Positions 1 through 9,684 of a stretch of DNA of 64,000 nucleotides are shown one piece after another (position 1 is the stretch's first letter; each line of letters starts with the position of its first letter). Source of the stretch: Osmia lignaria lignaria (Eukaryota > Arthropoda > Insecta > Hymenoptera > Megachilidae); contig NC_135035.1 of assembly GCF_051020975.1 (NCBI RefSeq), positions 1,364,001 to 1,428,000 on the forward strand, in the 5' to 3' direction. The translations under genes and the position numbers were made by a program. Under the pieces are notes generated by a model, which was not told the origin of the DNA, did not search any database, and saw only the letters and a program-made list of their open reading frames with translations.

Positions 1-3000
1 TACATTATATCGAATGTAGATATAGTACCAATGATATTGTTTATAAATGTACATTGTTCTGTGGGAAGGAATCAGTATATTACATTATATTTAATGTGGA
101 TATGGTAATAATGATATTGTTATTAAATGTGCATTACATATCTAATGTCGATATAGTACTAATGATATTGGGATTATATGTACATTGATCTGTGGGAATG
201 AATCAGTATATTACATTATATCTAATGTAGATATGGTAATAATGATATTGTTATTAAATGTACATTACATATCTAATGTAGATATACTACTAATGATATT
301 GGTATTAAATGTACATTACATATCTTATGTAGATATGGTACTAATGATACTGTTATTAAATGTACATTGATCTGTGGGAATGAATCTGTATATTACATAA
401 TATCTAATGTAGATATGGTAATAATGATATTAAATGAACATTACATATCTAATGTAGATATAGTACTAATGATATTGTGATTAAATGTACTTTGATCTGT
501 GGGAATGAATCAGTATATTACATTAAATGAAATTTAGATATGGTAATCATAATATTGTTATTAATTCTACATTACATATCTAATGTAGATATCTAATGTA
601 GATATAGTACTAATGATATTGGTATTATATGTACATTGATCTGTGGGAATGAATCTGTAAATGACATTATATCTAATGTAGAGATGGTAATAATGATATT
701 GTTATTAAATGTAGATTGATCTGTGGGAATGAATCATTATGTTACATTGTATCGAATGTAGATATGGTACCAATGATATTGTTATTAAATGTACATTGAT
801 CTGTGGGAAAGTATCAGTATATTACATTATATCGAATGTAGATATAGTACCAATGATATTCATATTAAATGTACATTACATATCTAATGTGGATGTAGTA
901 ATAATGATATTGCTATCAAATGTACATTGATCTGTGGGAAGGAATCGGTATATTACATTATATCTAATGTAGATATGGTAATAATGATATTGTTATTAAA
1001 TCTACATTACATATAAAATATAGGTATAGTACTAATGATATTGGTATTAAATGTACATTGATCTGTGGGAATGAATCAGTATATAACATTATATCTAATG
1101 TAGATATAGTACTAATGATATTGTTATTAAATGTGCATTGTTCTGTGGGAATGAATCAGTATATTACATTATACCGAATGTAGATATAGTACCAATGATA
1201 TTCTTATTAAATGTACATTGATCTGTGGGACTGAATTTGTGAATGACATTATATCTAATGTAGAGATGGTAATAATGATATTGTTATTAAATGTAGATTG
1301 ATCTGTGGGAATGAATCATTATATTACATTATATCGAATGTAGATATAGTACCAATGATGTTGTTATTAAATGTACATTGATCTGTGGGAAGGAATCAGT
1401 ATATTACATTATATCTAACGTAGATATGGTAATAATGATATTGCTATGAAATGTACATTACATATCTAATGGAGATATAGTACTAATGATATTGTTATTA
1501 GATGTACATTGATCTGTGGGAAGGAATCAGTATATTACATTATGTCGTATGTAGGTATGGTAATAACGATTATGGTGTTAAATGTACACTACATTTCGAA
1601 TGTAGATATAATATCCATGATATTGTTATTAAATCAACATTGATCTGTGGGAAGGAATCAGTATATTACACTTTATCGTATGTAGATATGGTAATAACGA
1701 TTTTGTTGTTAAATGTACACTACATATCGAATGTAGACATAATATTAATGATATTGTTATTAAATGAACATTGATCTGTGGGACGTTATCCGTATATTGC
1801 ACTCTATCTAATGTAGATATGGCAATAATGATATTGTTATTAAATCTACATTACATATAAAATATAGGTATAGTACTAATGATATTGGTATTAAATGTAC
1901 ATTGATCTGTGGGAATGAATCAGTATATAACATTATATCCAATGTAGATATAGTACTAATGATATTGTTATCAAATGAACATTGATCTGTCGGGAGGAAT
2001 CAGTATATTACATTATGTCGAATGTAGATATGGTACTAATGATATTGGTATTAGATGTACATTGATCTATGGGAAGGAATCGGTATAATACATTATATCT
2101 AATGTAGATATGGTAATAATGATATTGTTATTAAATCTACATTACATATATAATGTAGGTATAGTACTAATGATATTGGTATTAAATGTATATTGTTCTG
2201 TGGAATGAATCAGTATATAACATTATATCGAATGTAGATATAGTACTAATGATATTGTTACCAAATGTACATTGATCTGTGGGAAGGAATCAGTACATCA
2301 CATTATGTCGAATGTAGATATAGTACTAATGATATTGGTATTAGATGTACATTGACCTATGGGAAGGAATCGGCATATTACATTATATCTAATGTAGATA
2401 TGATAATAATGATATTGTTATTAAATCTACATTACATATTTAATGTAGGTATAGTACTAATGATATTGTTATTAAATGTACATTGATCTGAGGAAATGAA
2501 TCAGTATATTACATTATATCGAATGTAGAAATAGTACTAATGATATTGTTATTAAATGTACATTGATCTGTGGGAGGGAATCAGTATATTACATTATAGC
2601 GTATGTGGATATAGTACGAATGATATTGTTATAAAATTTACATTGATCTGTGGGTAGTAATCAGTATATTACATTATATCTAATGTAGATATGATAATAA
2701 TAATATTGTTATTAATTGTACATTACATATGTAATGTAGATATAGTACTAATGATATTGGTATGAGATGTACATTGATCTGTGGGAAGGAATCTGCATAT
2801 TACATTATATCTAATGTAGATATGGTAATAATGATATTGTTATTAAATCTACGTTACATATTTAATGTTGGTATAGTACTAATGATATTGTTATTAAATG
2901 TCCATTGATCTGTGGGAAGGAATCAGTATATTACATTCTATCGTATGTATATATGGTAATAACGATTTTGTTATTAAATGTACACTACATATCGAATGTG

Positions 3001-3190
3001 GACATAATATCAATGATATTGCTATTAAATGAACATTGATCTGTGGGAACGTATCCGTATATTGCACTCTATCTAATGTAGATATGGTAATAATGATATT
3101 GTTATTAAATCTACATTACATATCTAATGTAGGTATAGTACTAATGATATTGTTATTAAATGTACATTGATCTGTGGGAAGTAATCAGTA
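1..3190 (+). repeat. Satellite array, left block, + orientation (80-bp and 51-bp units)
   Basis: Uninterrupted tandem satellite. The full unit is 80 bp: it starts at GATCTGTGGGAATGAATCAG, runs through ATATCTAATGTAGATAT and ends in AAATGTACATT. A 51-bp unit lacks the GATCTGTGGG part and begins ACATATCTAATGTAG. GATC landmarks at 187 and 369 are 182 bp apart, equal to 80+51+51. Copies are diverged by scattered substitutions, so this is an old array compared with the near-identical blocks at 27-36 kb. The array begins before the window and ends at a short (TA)n run near 3190-3202. Short open frames in it follow the repeat and are not genes. Confidence 0.95.
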
Positions 3191-3708
3191 TATATATATA
3201 TATGTCGATGGGCAGTTCTGGCGCCACATTTTGGTAGGTGCTTAAAATAATGCGTTACAACCCAGCAAGTAGTATGCAAAAGGAATTTTTGAAATACTAC
3301 TTTTCGTTTCCGCGTATATTAGAAAAAACTATAATTGGCAGTTTTGACGACACCTTCGATAATGTGGCAGTTTTGACGACATTCTGTATAAAATCTACAA
3401 TTTTTAGCAGTATATTGGCAGTTTTGACTCCATGTCGTCAAACCTTCCCTTATACCACCATTCAATATACAGTAGAGTAATGCGCAACAAAAATTCATCG
3501 GTTTCCGCTCCATTACTCTTTATATGCTTATAAATTGTGCTATTCGTGAATGTTCCGTTAAAAACAATTAAGAAAACAATTATTTTATTCTGAAATTCAG
3601 AGTTCACTCTGTTTTTATGCTTACAACTAGTATTATTTTGGTAACAACGATAAAAGTGTGACTGCGGTTATTTATATTAAAATTATGTACATATTTAGAG
3701 CACATATT
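3191..3708. other. Non-satellite intergenic stretch with repeated GGCAGTTTTGACGAC motif
   Basis: Begins with a (TA)n run at the satellite edge. A GGCAGTT(T/C)TG motif occurs near 3211, 3337, 3366 and 3417; the two middle copies share GGCAGTTTTGACGAC, and the last is followed by an inverted GTCGTCAAA. Short open frames occur on both strands but have no recognisable protein similarity and overlap each other. I see no gene here. Confidence 0.5.
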
Positions 3709-4155
3709 ACGAGGCACGTCCAGAAAGTAAGAGTACTGACGTTCTCATGGGCGGAGGAAATTTTTGTTGACAAAGTTGTTGATCTCACGCTGCGTTGTAG
3801 ATGAAGTACTCCTGGTTCAAATGAGACGTAGAACAGCTCAGTGCGACAAAAATTGTGACTGTAATAACTTGATGCGCAAAACATGTCTATACAATCTCCC
3901 GCGAAGTGCGAGTTGCGAGCCGTGATACGTTTCTTTCTCGCGAAGGGAAAAGCTCCGTTTCAGATTTTTAAGATTAAGATTGTTTATTCCCCCGACCTGG
4001 CACCTTCAGATTATCACCTGATCACCTCCCTGAAGATGCATATAGGTGGAAAAAAATTTTCAACAGACGATGAAGTGAAGAATGAAGTCTCGACATTATC
4101 GACATCTCACCCACCCCACCGATTGCGCTCATTGTTTAATATGTTTTTGAGATGA
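3709..4155 (+). mobile_element. Internally deleted mariner-family DNA transposon remnant
   Basis: The left end resembles a mariner terminal inverted repeat (ACGAGGCACGTCCAGAAAG from 3709), followed by a leader and a 90-codon frame from ATG 3883. That frame joins the transposase N-terminus directly to its C-terminal catalytic part. No matching right terminal repeat is visible after 4155, so the 3' end is lost. It sits between the left satellite and a tRNA-like inverted pair, in a zone of old mobile-element debris. The element is non-autonomous and dead. Confidence 0.75.
3883..4155 (+). pseudogene. Mariner transposase, internally deleted
   Basis: The full-length mariner transposase (about 345 aa) cuts and pastes the element at TA sites. 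Here only 90 codons remain. Residues 1-28 (SPAKCELRAVIRFFLAKGKA region) match the N-terminal helix-turn-helix that binds the terminal repeat. From residue 29 the frame jumps to the catalytic C-terminus: YSPDLAPSDYH at 35-45, which contains the third Asp of the DD34D triad (D43), followed by GGKKFSTDDEVKNEV at 55-69. The first two catalytic Asp residues and most of the protein, roughly 240 residues, are missing. After about residue 70 the sequence no longer resembles the family, suggesting a frameshift or rearrangement. The deletion keeps frame, but the product cannot catalyse transposition. Confidence 0.8.
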
Positions 4156-4459
4156 TAATTTCGAGCAACTTTTTCCTATACATATAGCCACCGCTCGGCC
4201 TGTTTTTGAAACATGTACGCAAATAGTTTTTCAATTTTTGAATTGACGAAAATCGACTTTTGATCGTCGAAAGCCGTTTAAGTCCTACTGTACACCGGAC
4301 CGTTTGGATTCCCTGCCGACTGGGCGCCGCGCCGGTCCGTTTGGACTCGTGCCAGTTGGACGCCGTCAATTTTAAAATCGTTGCTTTTGGAAGTCTGCAG
4401 TTGGTGGTATTGTCCGTTTATTCACGTCGGTAGGTTATATTTCAATGAAAGCTTTAATG
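4156..4459. other. Intergenic stretch with a degenerate 37-bp duplication
   Basis: No gene seen. The GC-richer part contains two diverged copies of about 37 bp (about 4293-4329 and 4330-4367), each holding CCGG(A/T)CCGTTTGGA followed by a GCC(G/A)..TGG.CGCCG stretch. The remainder is AT-rich and unremarkable. Confidence 0.45.
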
Positions 4460-4477
4460 ATTTAATGAAAGCTTTTG

Positions 4478-4568
4478 ACAAGAAGCGAAGTGGCGAAGTG
4501 ACAACGTACCTGACGCATACTGAGAAGGGTCGAGTTCGAATCCTTTCGTGGTATGTAATTTTTTTTTT
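4478..4568 (+). pseudogene. tRNA-like head of SINE copy 1 (A box, B box, T run)
   Basis: An A-box-like TGGCGAAGTGA lies at 4491-4501, a B box GAGTTCGAATCC at 4532-4543, and a pol III-type terminator of ten T at 4559-4568. The spacing of about 40 nt between boxes is normal for tRNA-derived promoters. The anticodon stem does not pair well and the acceptor stem is not convincing, so this is a tRNA-derived repeat rather than a working tRNA gene. Confidence 0.55.
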
Positions 4569-4929
4569 CGATTTATTTACTGCAATAATACTATTCATAA
4601 CAAACAAGAAATAAAAATTGTGTGCAAAATTAATATAATAAATAATTAAATCAAAGCATAACTCGTTGGCTGTGCCTGAAAACAAAACATAATCGTAAAA
4701 ATATATATATGCTAAATAATTGTAACATAAATAACGAAAACATTTCCACATCTAATAAAGTTTTATTGCACGCACATCTGCTCGTTTTGTTGCTAATGTC
4801 CTTCGTAAAATGTGCTTTGATTTAATTATTTATTATATTACTTTTGCACACAATTATAATTTTTTGTTTGTCATGAATAGTATCATTGCATATATATTTG
4901 AAATCCAATTAATTGTAGTAAATAGATTG

Positions 4930-5022
4930 AAAAAAAAAATTACATACCACGAGGGGGGTTTCGAACCCGAGTCTTCTGAGTACGTGTCAGGTACGTTGCC
5001 ACTTCGTCAGTTCGCTTCTTGT
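4930..5022 (-). pseudogene. tRNA-like head of SINE copy 2 (A box, B box, T run)
   Basis: On the minus strand the A box reads TGACGAAGTGG (complement of 4999-5009), the B box GGGTTCGAAACC (4957-4968), and the T run is the complement of 4930-4939. The putative anticodon stem CTGA/TCAG encloses a 7-nt loop CACGTAC, whose middle triplet would be CGT (Thr), but position 33 is A instead of U. This copy keeps better promoter boxes than copy 1. It is interpreted as a tRNA-derived SINE head; a decayed tRNA gene is the alternative. Confidence 0.55.
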
Positions 5023-5040
5023 CGAAACTTTTCACTAAAT

Positions 5041-5288
5041 CTATATTGCTGTGTATAATGAAACTTCGAGTAACTACGCCTATAATGGTATATATTCGTA
5101 AACAGAGGAACAAGATCTAGGAACAAGAAGTTTCAACTAAATCTGAGACCCGAAGTGCTTGCCTACTCCTTGTAAGACTGATAGAGTAGGGCTAAGATAA
5201 ACATAAATGAGCAAAATATAATTATCTCAACAAAACTTTATTAATGGTATTACACATGGACCATTTATTTTGATAGTAAGAACTTAGT
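5041..5288. other. AT-rich intergenic stretch
   Basis: No gene or recognised element seen between the SINE pair and the LTR. It contains a short direct repetition of AGGAACAAGA around 5104-5125. Confidence 0.4.
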
Positions 5289-5292
5289 ATAC
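5289..5292. repeat. Target-site duplication of LTR 1, left copy (ATAC)
   Basis: ATAC directly precedes TGTAAC and is matched by ATAC at 6714-6717 after GTTACA. Confidence 0.7.
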
Positions 5293-5528
5293 TGTAACAT
5301 CCCGCAGGAAGAAGAATAAATAAAAAAAAAATTTTTAATTATTAAAAAATATATTTATTTTTTTTAGTTTTTATACAATCAAAATTATAACACTTCGTTT
5401 TTTTTATTATTATTATATTAACACAATTCAGATTGACAATTATATTCATATTTAACAAATAAGAAAAGAATGTTGTATTTATACTTAACAAAATTTATAC
5501 TTAAAAAAAAAAAATACATCGATAATTA

Positions 5529-5570
5529 CCGCGTCGATAATTCTACCACGTCGATAAAAGATCGACGCGG
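5529..5570. repeat. Perfect 10-bp inverted repeat in LTR 1
   Basis: CCGCGTCGAT (5529-5538) is the exact reverse complement of ATCGACGCGG (5561-5570), with a 22-bp loop. It lies upstream of the TATA box, so it could be a regulatory dyad; function unknown. Confidence 0.6.
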
Positions 5571-5736
5571 GATATATAGATAGAGATAGAAATAGAGCGC
5601 AGAATAAAGAAAGATAGCACTACGCATAGACAAAGACAGCGATACGCGCGGAGTCACGTACACTCCGGTCAAAGTCCAAACACTTCCGGTATCGAAAACG
5701 TGTATAGAAAAAACTTCTACGTAAGCAAATCTCGGG

Positions 5737-5744
5737 TATAAATA
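5737..5744 (+). promoter_or_regulatory. TATA box of LTR 1
   Basis: GGTATAAATACGAGCG places a consensus TATA element about 445 bp into the LTR, with likely initiation around 5763-5770. Assigned from sequence only. Confidence 0.5.
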
Positions 5745-5924
5745 CGAGCGTGCCGCGAGGAGCATTTCCACTTCGATTCTGATCGTAGTCCGACACGGAT
5801 CTATGATACGATTACTACGTAGGTTTCCAGTAGCTTAGATTCTTTTGTCGGCGAGGCGGCAAAGGTTCTGCGTCAGACCCGGAGCGCTCGACCACCGGTT
5901 CGCAGCGGTTCTCATACGTGTCAG

Positions 5925-6080
5925 GTTCGCTACCAAGCTTAACGAGCGAGCGAAAGCCGAAGCTCCTTGGATGCGGCCTATTAGCACACTGGCTCTAGAG
6001 CGACGATACCGTCCTGCAGTGTTCGCAACCAAGCTTAACGAGCGAGCGAAAGCAGAAGCTCCTTGGATGCGGCCTATCAG
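5925..6080. repeat. 60-bp internal duplication in LTR 1
   Basis: 5925-5984 and 6021-6080 are nearly identical (both contain CCAAGCTTAACGAGCGAGCG and CTCCTTGGATGCGGCCTAT), offset by 96 bp. This is a tandem duplication in the region downstream of the TATA box, in what would be the R/U5 or leader part of the LTR. Confidence 0.8.
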
Positions 6081-6713
6081 TGACGGCTAAGTTGCTCAGA
6101 AATCGTACTGCGGCCGAACGGGTTAGCTCCTACAGTGTCGGAACGGATCCACGCCAACTCCCCGACAATCGAACAATTTATTTGAATAAATTTTATTTTA
6201 TAAATTCAAGTTATAGATTTAGAATTTTCATAATCGTATCTAGAGACGCGTTCACTAATCAATTAAATTTTTCTTTGTATTTTATTTTAGGTCTTCACTA
6301 TTTTGTTATTTTTCTTTGTATTTTTTTTTATATACAGGGCGCACTCATTGTAACTAATATAATTAATTTTCCTTTTGTATTTCAAGAACAGGGCGCAACA
6401 TTTGTACACTGATTACACTAATTCTTTATATTATTTTCATTACTTACATTTTTATATAACTCAAATAATTACTTACCTTTTCTTTTTATACACATATTAT
6501 AAACAAACACATTACATTTTTTCTTGAATAAACACTCATTACGATTTTTGAGAAAGGAATTAACGTTGGATTTCACTCCTTTACCGCGCACCACCCGAAC
6601 CTATGATCCCTTCATTATTTTGTTATTTACGAGTCGCCTTCTCATAGGGAACCGCTCTCCCTACGCGGTCGGTGCAGTAGCGTACTCGCGATAATAATTC
6701 CCGGGACGTTACA

Positions 6714-6717
6714 ATAC
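6714..6717. repeat. Target-site duplication of LTR 1, right copy (ATAC)
   Basis: Matches 5289-5292, as expected for a 4-bp staggered integration. Confidence 0.7.
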
Positions 6718-7211
6718 CAAGTTTAATCGTTATTATTGTATTATAGTCTTCTTTTCTTTTAAGTTAGTTGTTTTTGTTGTTGCGTTATTTAGTAAGTAAG
6801 TTTTCCTATTAGTGTGTAAGTCGCTGTATCATCTTCGCATACCATAATTCCTTCCTTTATCATCTTCTGCTCTCTCACTCACTGTTTCTATTCCTTCATG
6901 TTTTTCTTTTTCCCTCTTCGCTCATCCATCACCTGGAACAAACAAATTCAATTGTTATTTAATCTACAAAATTTCGTTTCCTGAACATTTTCGTATTATC
7001 AAGTTATTACTGAAAAACAATTACAAACCAAAGCAAATAGCCAAAAGCTCTATGCATTAATAAGCGTGTCCTAGAGAGGCTCAGTTGCGCGCCATTAGGA
7101 TAAGTTGCTAATTATATACTCAACTCAGTCAGTCGTTTATTCTGGATCTTACGTTAGTGTACCTGTAACAGAAGAAAGACAAAAGTTAATAAACAATGTC
7201 AACAAGATAAA
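6718..7211. other. AT-rich intergenic stretch, no gene seen
   Basis: No coding signature, repeat or RNA gene recognised between LTR 1 and the tRNA-like segment. Confidence 0.4.
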
Positions 7212-7285
7212 AAAACGGTTAGCTTCGCGGTAAAACGCATGACTCCCAATCTACAGGTCCAGGGTTCAAATCCATGGTTCTCAAA
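7212..7285 (+). pseudogene. tRNA-like segment with Gly(CCC)-like anticodon loop
   Basis: An A-box-like TTAGCTTCGCGG lies at 7219-7230, and a T-arm CAGGG-TTCAAAT-CCATG with one mismatch lies around 7261-7277, including a B box GGGTTCAAATCC at 7262-7273. Between them CTCCCAA looks like an anticodon loop with CCC in the middle (glycine). The anticodon stem pairs only at its top two base pairs and the acceptor ends do not pair, so a functional tRNA is unlikely. Probably a SINE head or tRNA pseudogene. Confidence 0.45.
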
Positions 7286-7439
7286 TTTTCATTTTTTTAA
7301 ATCATAATTTGTCTCGTTTTGAATAACTAGTATAGCTGTGCTATAATCATTGCATTTATTGATAATTAATTAGATACGCTGAAATTTTTATAGAATTTAA
7401 GCTATGTTTTCTATCCAGTATGTAATTTACATCCTTACC

Positions 7440-7689
7440 GCATACGAAATTTACATACGTTTATTTGTTATTACACACACAGACAATTATTTCTTACAAG
7501 TTCAATTTACACAAAAAGGGCACATTCATTTATACTACCAATTTATAATTCATATTTACAACTATTGACAACTATTTACAAGTAGTAACAGTAATATGTA
7601 GTTATTTACCGTTATGTACAAGTACTTGTATTTATTTACAATAATTGTGTGTGTGTAATAACAAATAAACAATTGTAAATTTCGAATGC
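7440..7689. repeat. Inverted repeat, 47-49-bp arms
   Basis: 7440-7488 (starting GCATACGAAATTTACA) pairs with 7643-7689 (ending AATTTCGAATGC). The arms share TTTATTTGTTATTACACACA and differ at a few positions. The spacer of about 154 bp is AT-rich with no frame of note. It may be a MITE-like or foldback fragment; no target duplication was identified. Confidence 0.65.
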
Positions 7690-7859
7690 AGTAACGATAC
7701 GAATGTTCCAACAAGAGCAAACTGAAGGATGTATCGCTTATTTCATGAAGCAAATACAGTCAGGGAAACTATGTATAACTTTTGACAGATGTAGGTTAGA
7801 GTGAATCACATCTTGAAAGTGCTTACCAAATTACAAGCACAATCAACCATATATTGCAG

Positions 7860-8133
7860 GAAATGGAATGCAAGATGGAATAATGATGCTGAGTAATAAA
7901 TACGTGCAAGCTTCTTTGACTTTATGTGAACTTTATATGTTGTTAACAATAAGACAAATCAAAATGGGGGTATATTTGCCATTATTTGGTAAGTAATTTG
8001 GTGGATTCCAAGAATAAGTGCAGTTGAATACAATGTATCAATATTTAATAATACTACTTCTTGTTCTCTTTTTATATTTTCAGAATCTGTACAAACATTG
8101 ATGGGAAAATCACCACCAAAAATTATGAAGTAA
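7860..8133 (+). CDS. Possible 3' end of a host-like gene: two exons with a 95-bp intron
   Basis: I do not recognise the protein. An acceptor (ATTGCAG, ending 7859) precedes a 129-bp segment that is open in one frame (42 codons from 7862) and ends at a consensus donor G|GTAAGT (7988/7989). After a 95-bp AT-rich intron with a strong acceptor (TTTTTATATTTTCAG, ending 8083), the frame continues in phase for 15 codons and ends at TAA (8131-8133). The first part includes YVQASLTLCELYMLLTIRQI; the second ends GKSPPKIMK. Splice signals and phase agree, but no compatible upstream exon was found, so this is a gene fragment or captured exons. Chance is a real alternative in AT-rich DNA. Confidence 0.3.
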
Positions 8134-8460
8134 AAAAATTGAATAGATACAATAAAGAAATTAACCAGCGTAGAGTGAAATACTAAGACAAATAACAAGA
8201 ACGTACTCTGTAAAGAAATGCAATTACTTTCTCGCAAGATATATCTGGAAATATGCTTAAGGTAAAAGAAATATTAAACCTTAATTTCTTCATTACATCC
8301 TTTATTTCAAATTAATGTTCTTGAGTACAATGTACTCAATTATTTAATAATAATAATATGATTTCTTTTTCTTTATTTTCAGCATTTATTCACACAGTGA
8401 TGAGGAAATTACAACAAACAAATTATGAAGTAGAAAAATATAATAGATACAGTGAATATA
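8020..8460 (+). repeat. Diverged direct duplication of exon-like segment
   Basis: About 8024-8155 and 8321-8455 are related: both have a T.GA(A/G)TACAATGTA(T/C) stretch, a TTTAATAATA run, a polypyrimidine-CAG acceptor (ending 8083 and 8382) and AATTATGAAGTA followed by AATAGATACA. The second copy has a 1-nt length difference, shifting frame so that it stays open past the point where the first copy stops. It also falls inside the palindrome and recurs in reverse near 12040-12180. Confidence 0.6.
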
Positions 8461-9684
8461 TTATCTAAAGAAGAAGATTATTAAATTAGATAAGTTTATT
8501 TTGCAAATCATCGACTATAAAAACAATGTAATGCCAGCATACTTTAAGTAAATAAATTAACAGGAGATAATGAGACTTATAAATTGTAATTTCCTGTTCC
8601 AATTTCCTTAATATAGAGTTTAATTCATAGTTCACATTGTCTTTTTCTACTTACAAATAAATACTTTTGTCGTGTTAAAATTCATAAATAAGAAAAAAAG
8701 TTGTAATATCGAAGTTGTTACTTTACTATTCACTTTCATCTATTTTGTATCACTTGTGTTTACAAATCTCAAACTCATCCCATCCGACTAAAAGAGTCCA
8801 ATTGAAATATTCTATTGTCCAGACCATTTAGAAAATATATTAAAACATTTAGAAACAATCTTGTTCAGCAAAGACTTATGGAGAAAAGATAGAAAATGAT
8901 ATCCAATTACTGTGAATTAGTTTTATGTCACCATAAGCAAATATAACCTAAAATTTTACAATGCACAATTCACTAAATTTCTTGAACAATTGTACTAGAA
9001 TATATTAATCACATGTAGTCCGACAATACATTCTGTCAATTATATATCTTTTTCCTGGTAATCACCGATACTTTACAATGTTTTGGCGAAACACGGAGCA
9101 CATGTCAGAATGTAACGCGTTATACAGCTGACGCGATAAGACTGTAGAAATCGATAGAAATCGATAGTTCCACTATTTTTCCACGCATTTTCATGATCAA
9201 CCCCTTTTTTTGTCGAAAATCACCAGTACTTTTCAATTTTTTAACGAGGGAAGGTACTTATCATGAAAAATAAGTTGTTTATATACGACGCAATAAAATA
9301 GTAAAAAATCGCAAAAATCATTATTTCCAACATTTTTTTATGTATTTGCATGATCGACCACTGTGTTTACTGGAAATCGCGAATACTTTCCAATTTCTAA
9401 GCGAGAAAAGGTGCTTATCATGGAAAATAAATTGTTCTAAATACGACGCAATAAAATAGTAAAAAATCGAAAAAATCAATAATTCCACTATTTTTCCATA
9501 TATTTGCATGATCCACCACTCTTTATACTGGAAATCGCGAATAGTTTTCAATTTTTTAGTGAGAAAAGGTGCTTATCGTCGAAAATAAGTTGTTCTGAAT
9601 ACGACGCAATAAAATGGTGAAAAATCGAAAGAATCAATAATTCCACTATTTTTCCATATATTTGCATGATCGACCACTCTTTTT
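8170..9684 (+). repeat. Left arm of a large palindrome
   Basis: The 1515-bp arm is the reverse complement of 9714-12323 once the nested LTR is removed. The outer ~950 bp is single-copy AT-rich sequence with the second exon-like copy; the inner ~550 bp (about 9130-9684) is a tandem repeat of about 157 bp with three copies of ACGACGCAATAAAAT. Arms differ by scattered substitutions, so the duplication is not recent. Confidence 0.9.

Larger units (their letters stand above)
4460..5040. repeat. Inverted pair of tRNA-like/SINE copies
   Basis: Arm 1 (4460-4658) and arm 2 (4813-5040) are reverse complements with scattered differences; the spacer is 4659-4812. Each arm has a tRNA-like head with pol III A and B boxes, a T run of about 10, and an AT-rich tail (TAATATAATAAATAATTAAATC). 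The tails face each other across the spacer. Arm 2 is longer because of an internal insertion of about 30 bp. This can be read as two tail-to-tail insertions of one tRNA-derived SINE, or as a foldback element; I cannot tell which. Confidence 0.65.
5293..6713 (+). mobile_element. Solo LTR 1 (1421 bp), Gypsy-like LTR retrotransposon
   Basis: The element begins TGTAACATCCCG and ends CGGGACGTTACA, giving TG...CA termini inside a short inverted repeat (TGTAAC.TCCCG). It is flanked by the 4-bp duplication ATAC (5289-5292 and 6714-6717). A TATA box (TATAAATA, 5737-5744) followed by GC-rich sequence, and AATAAA at 6185-6190, suggest + orientation; the reverse orientation is not excluded. No gag or pol sequence and no second LTR lie next to it, so it is a solo LTR left by LTR-LTR recombination. 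A 4-bp duplication fits Ty3/Gypsy elements. Internal features are a perfect 10-bp hairpin arm pair and a 60-bp duplication, listed separately. Confidence 0.75.

Noticed and set aside
3190..3205. Telomere-type end at the satellite edge
   Set aside because: It is only a short TA run; no TTAGG or other telomeric repeat occurs.
4422..5058. 109-codon minus-strand frame and 82-codon plus-strand frame across the SINE pair
   Set aside because: They read through the inverted SINE arms and are nearly the same sequence in two orientations; no protein feature.
5526..6412. 65-110-codon frames in LTR 1
   Set aside because: They include the duplicated 60-bp segment and overlap on opposite strands; better explained as LTR sequence.
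7690..7860. An upstream exon (34-codon open frame ending near 7803) joined to the exon at 7860
   Set aside because: No donor gives a phase compatible with the next exon; one candidate junction creates a stop.
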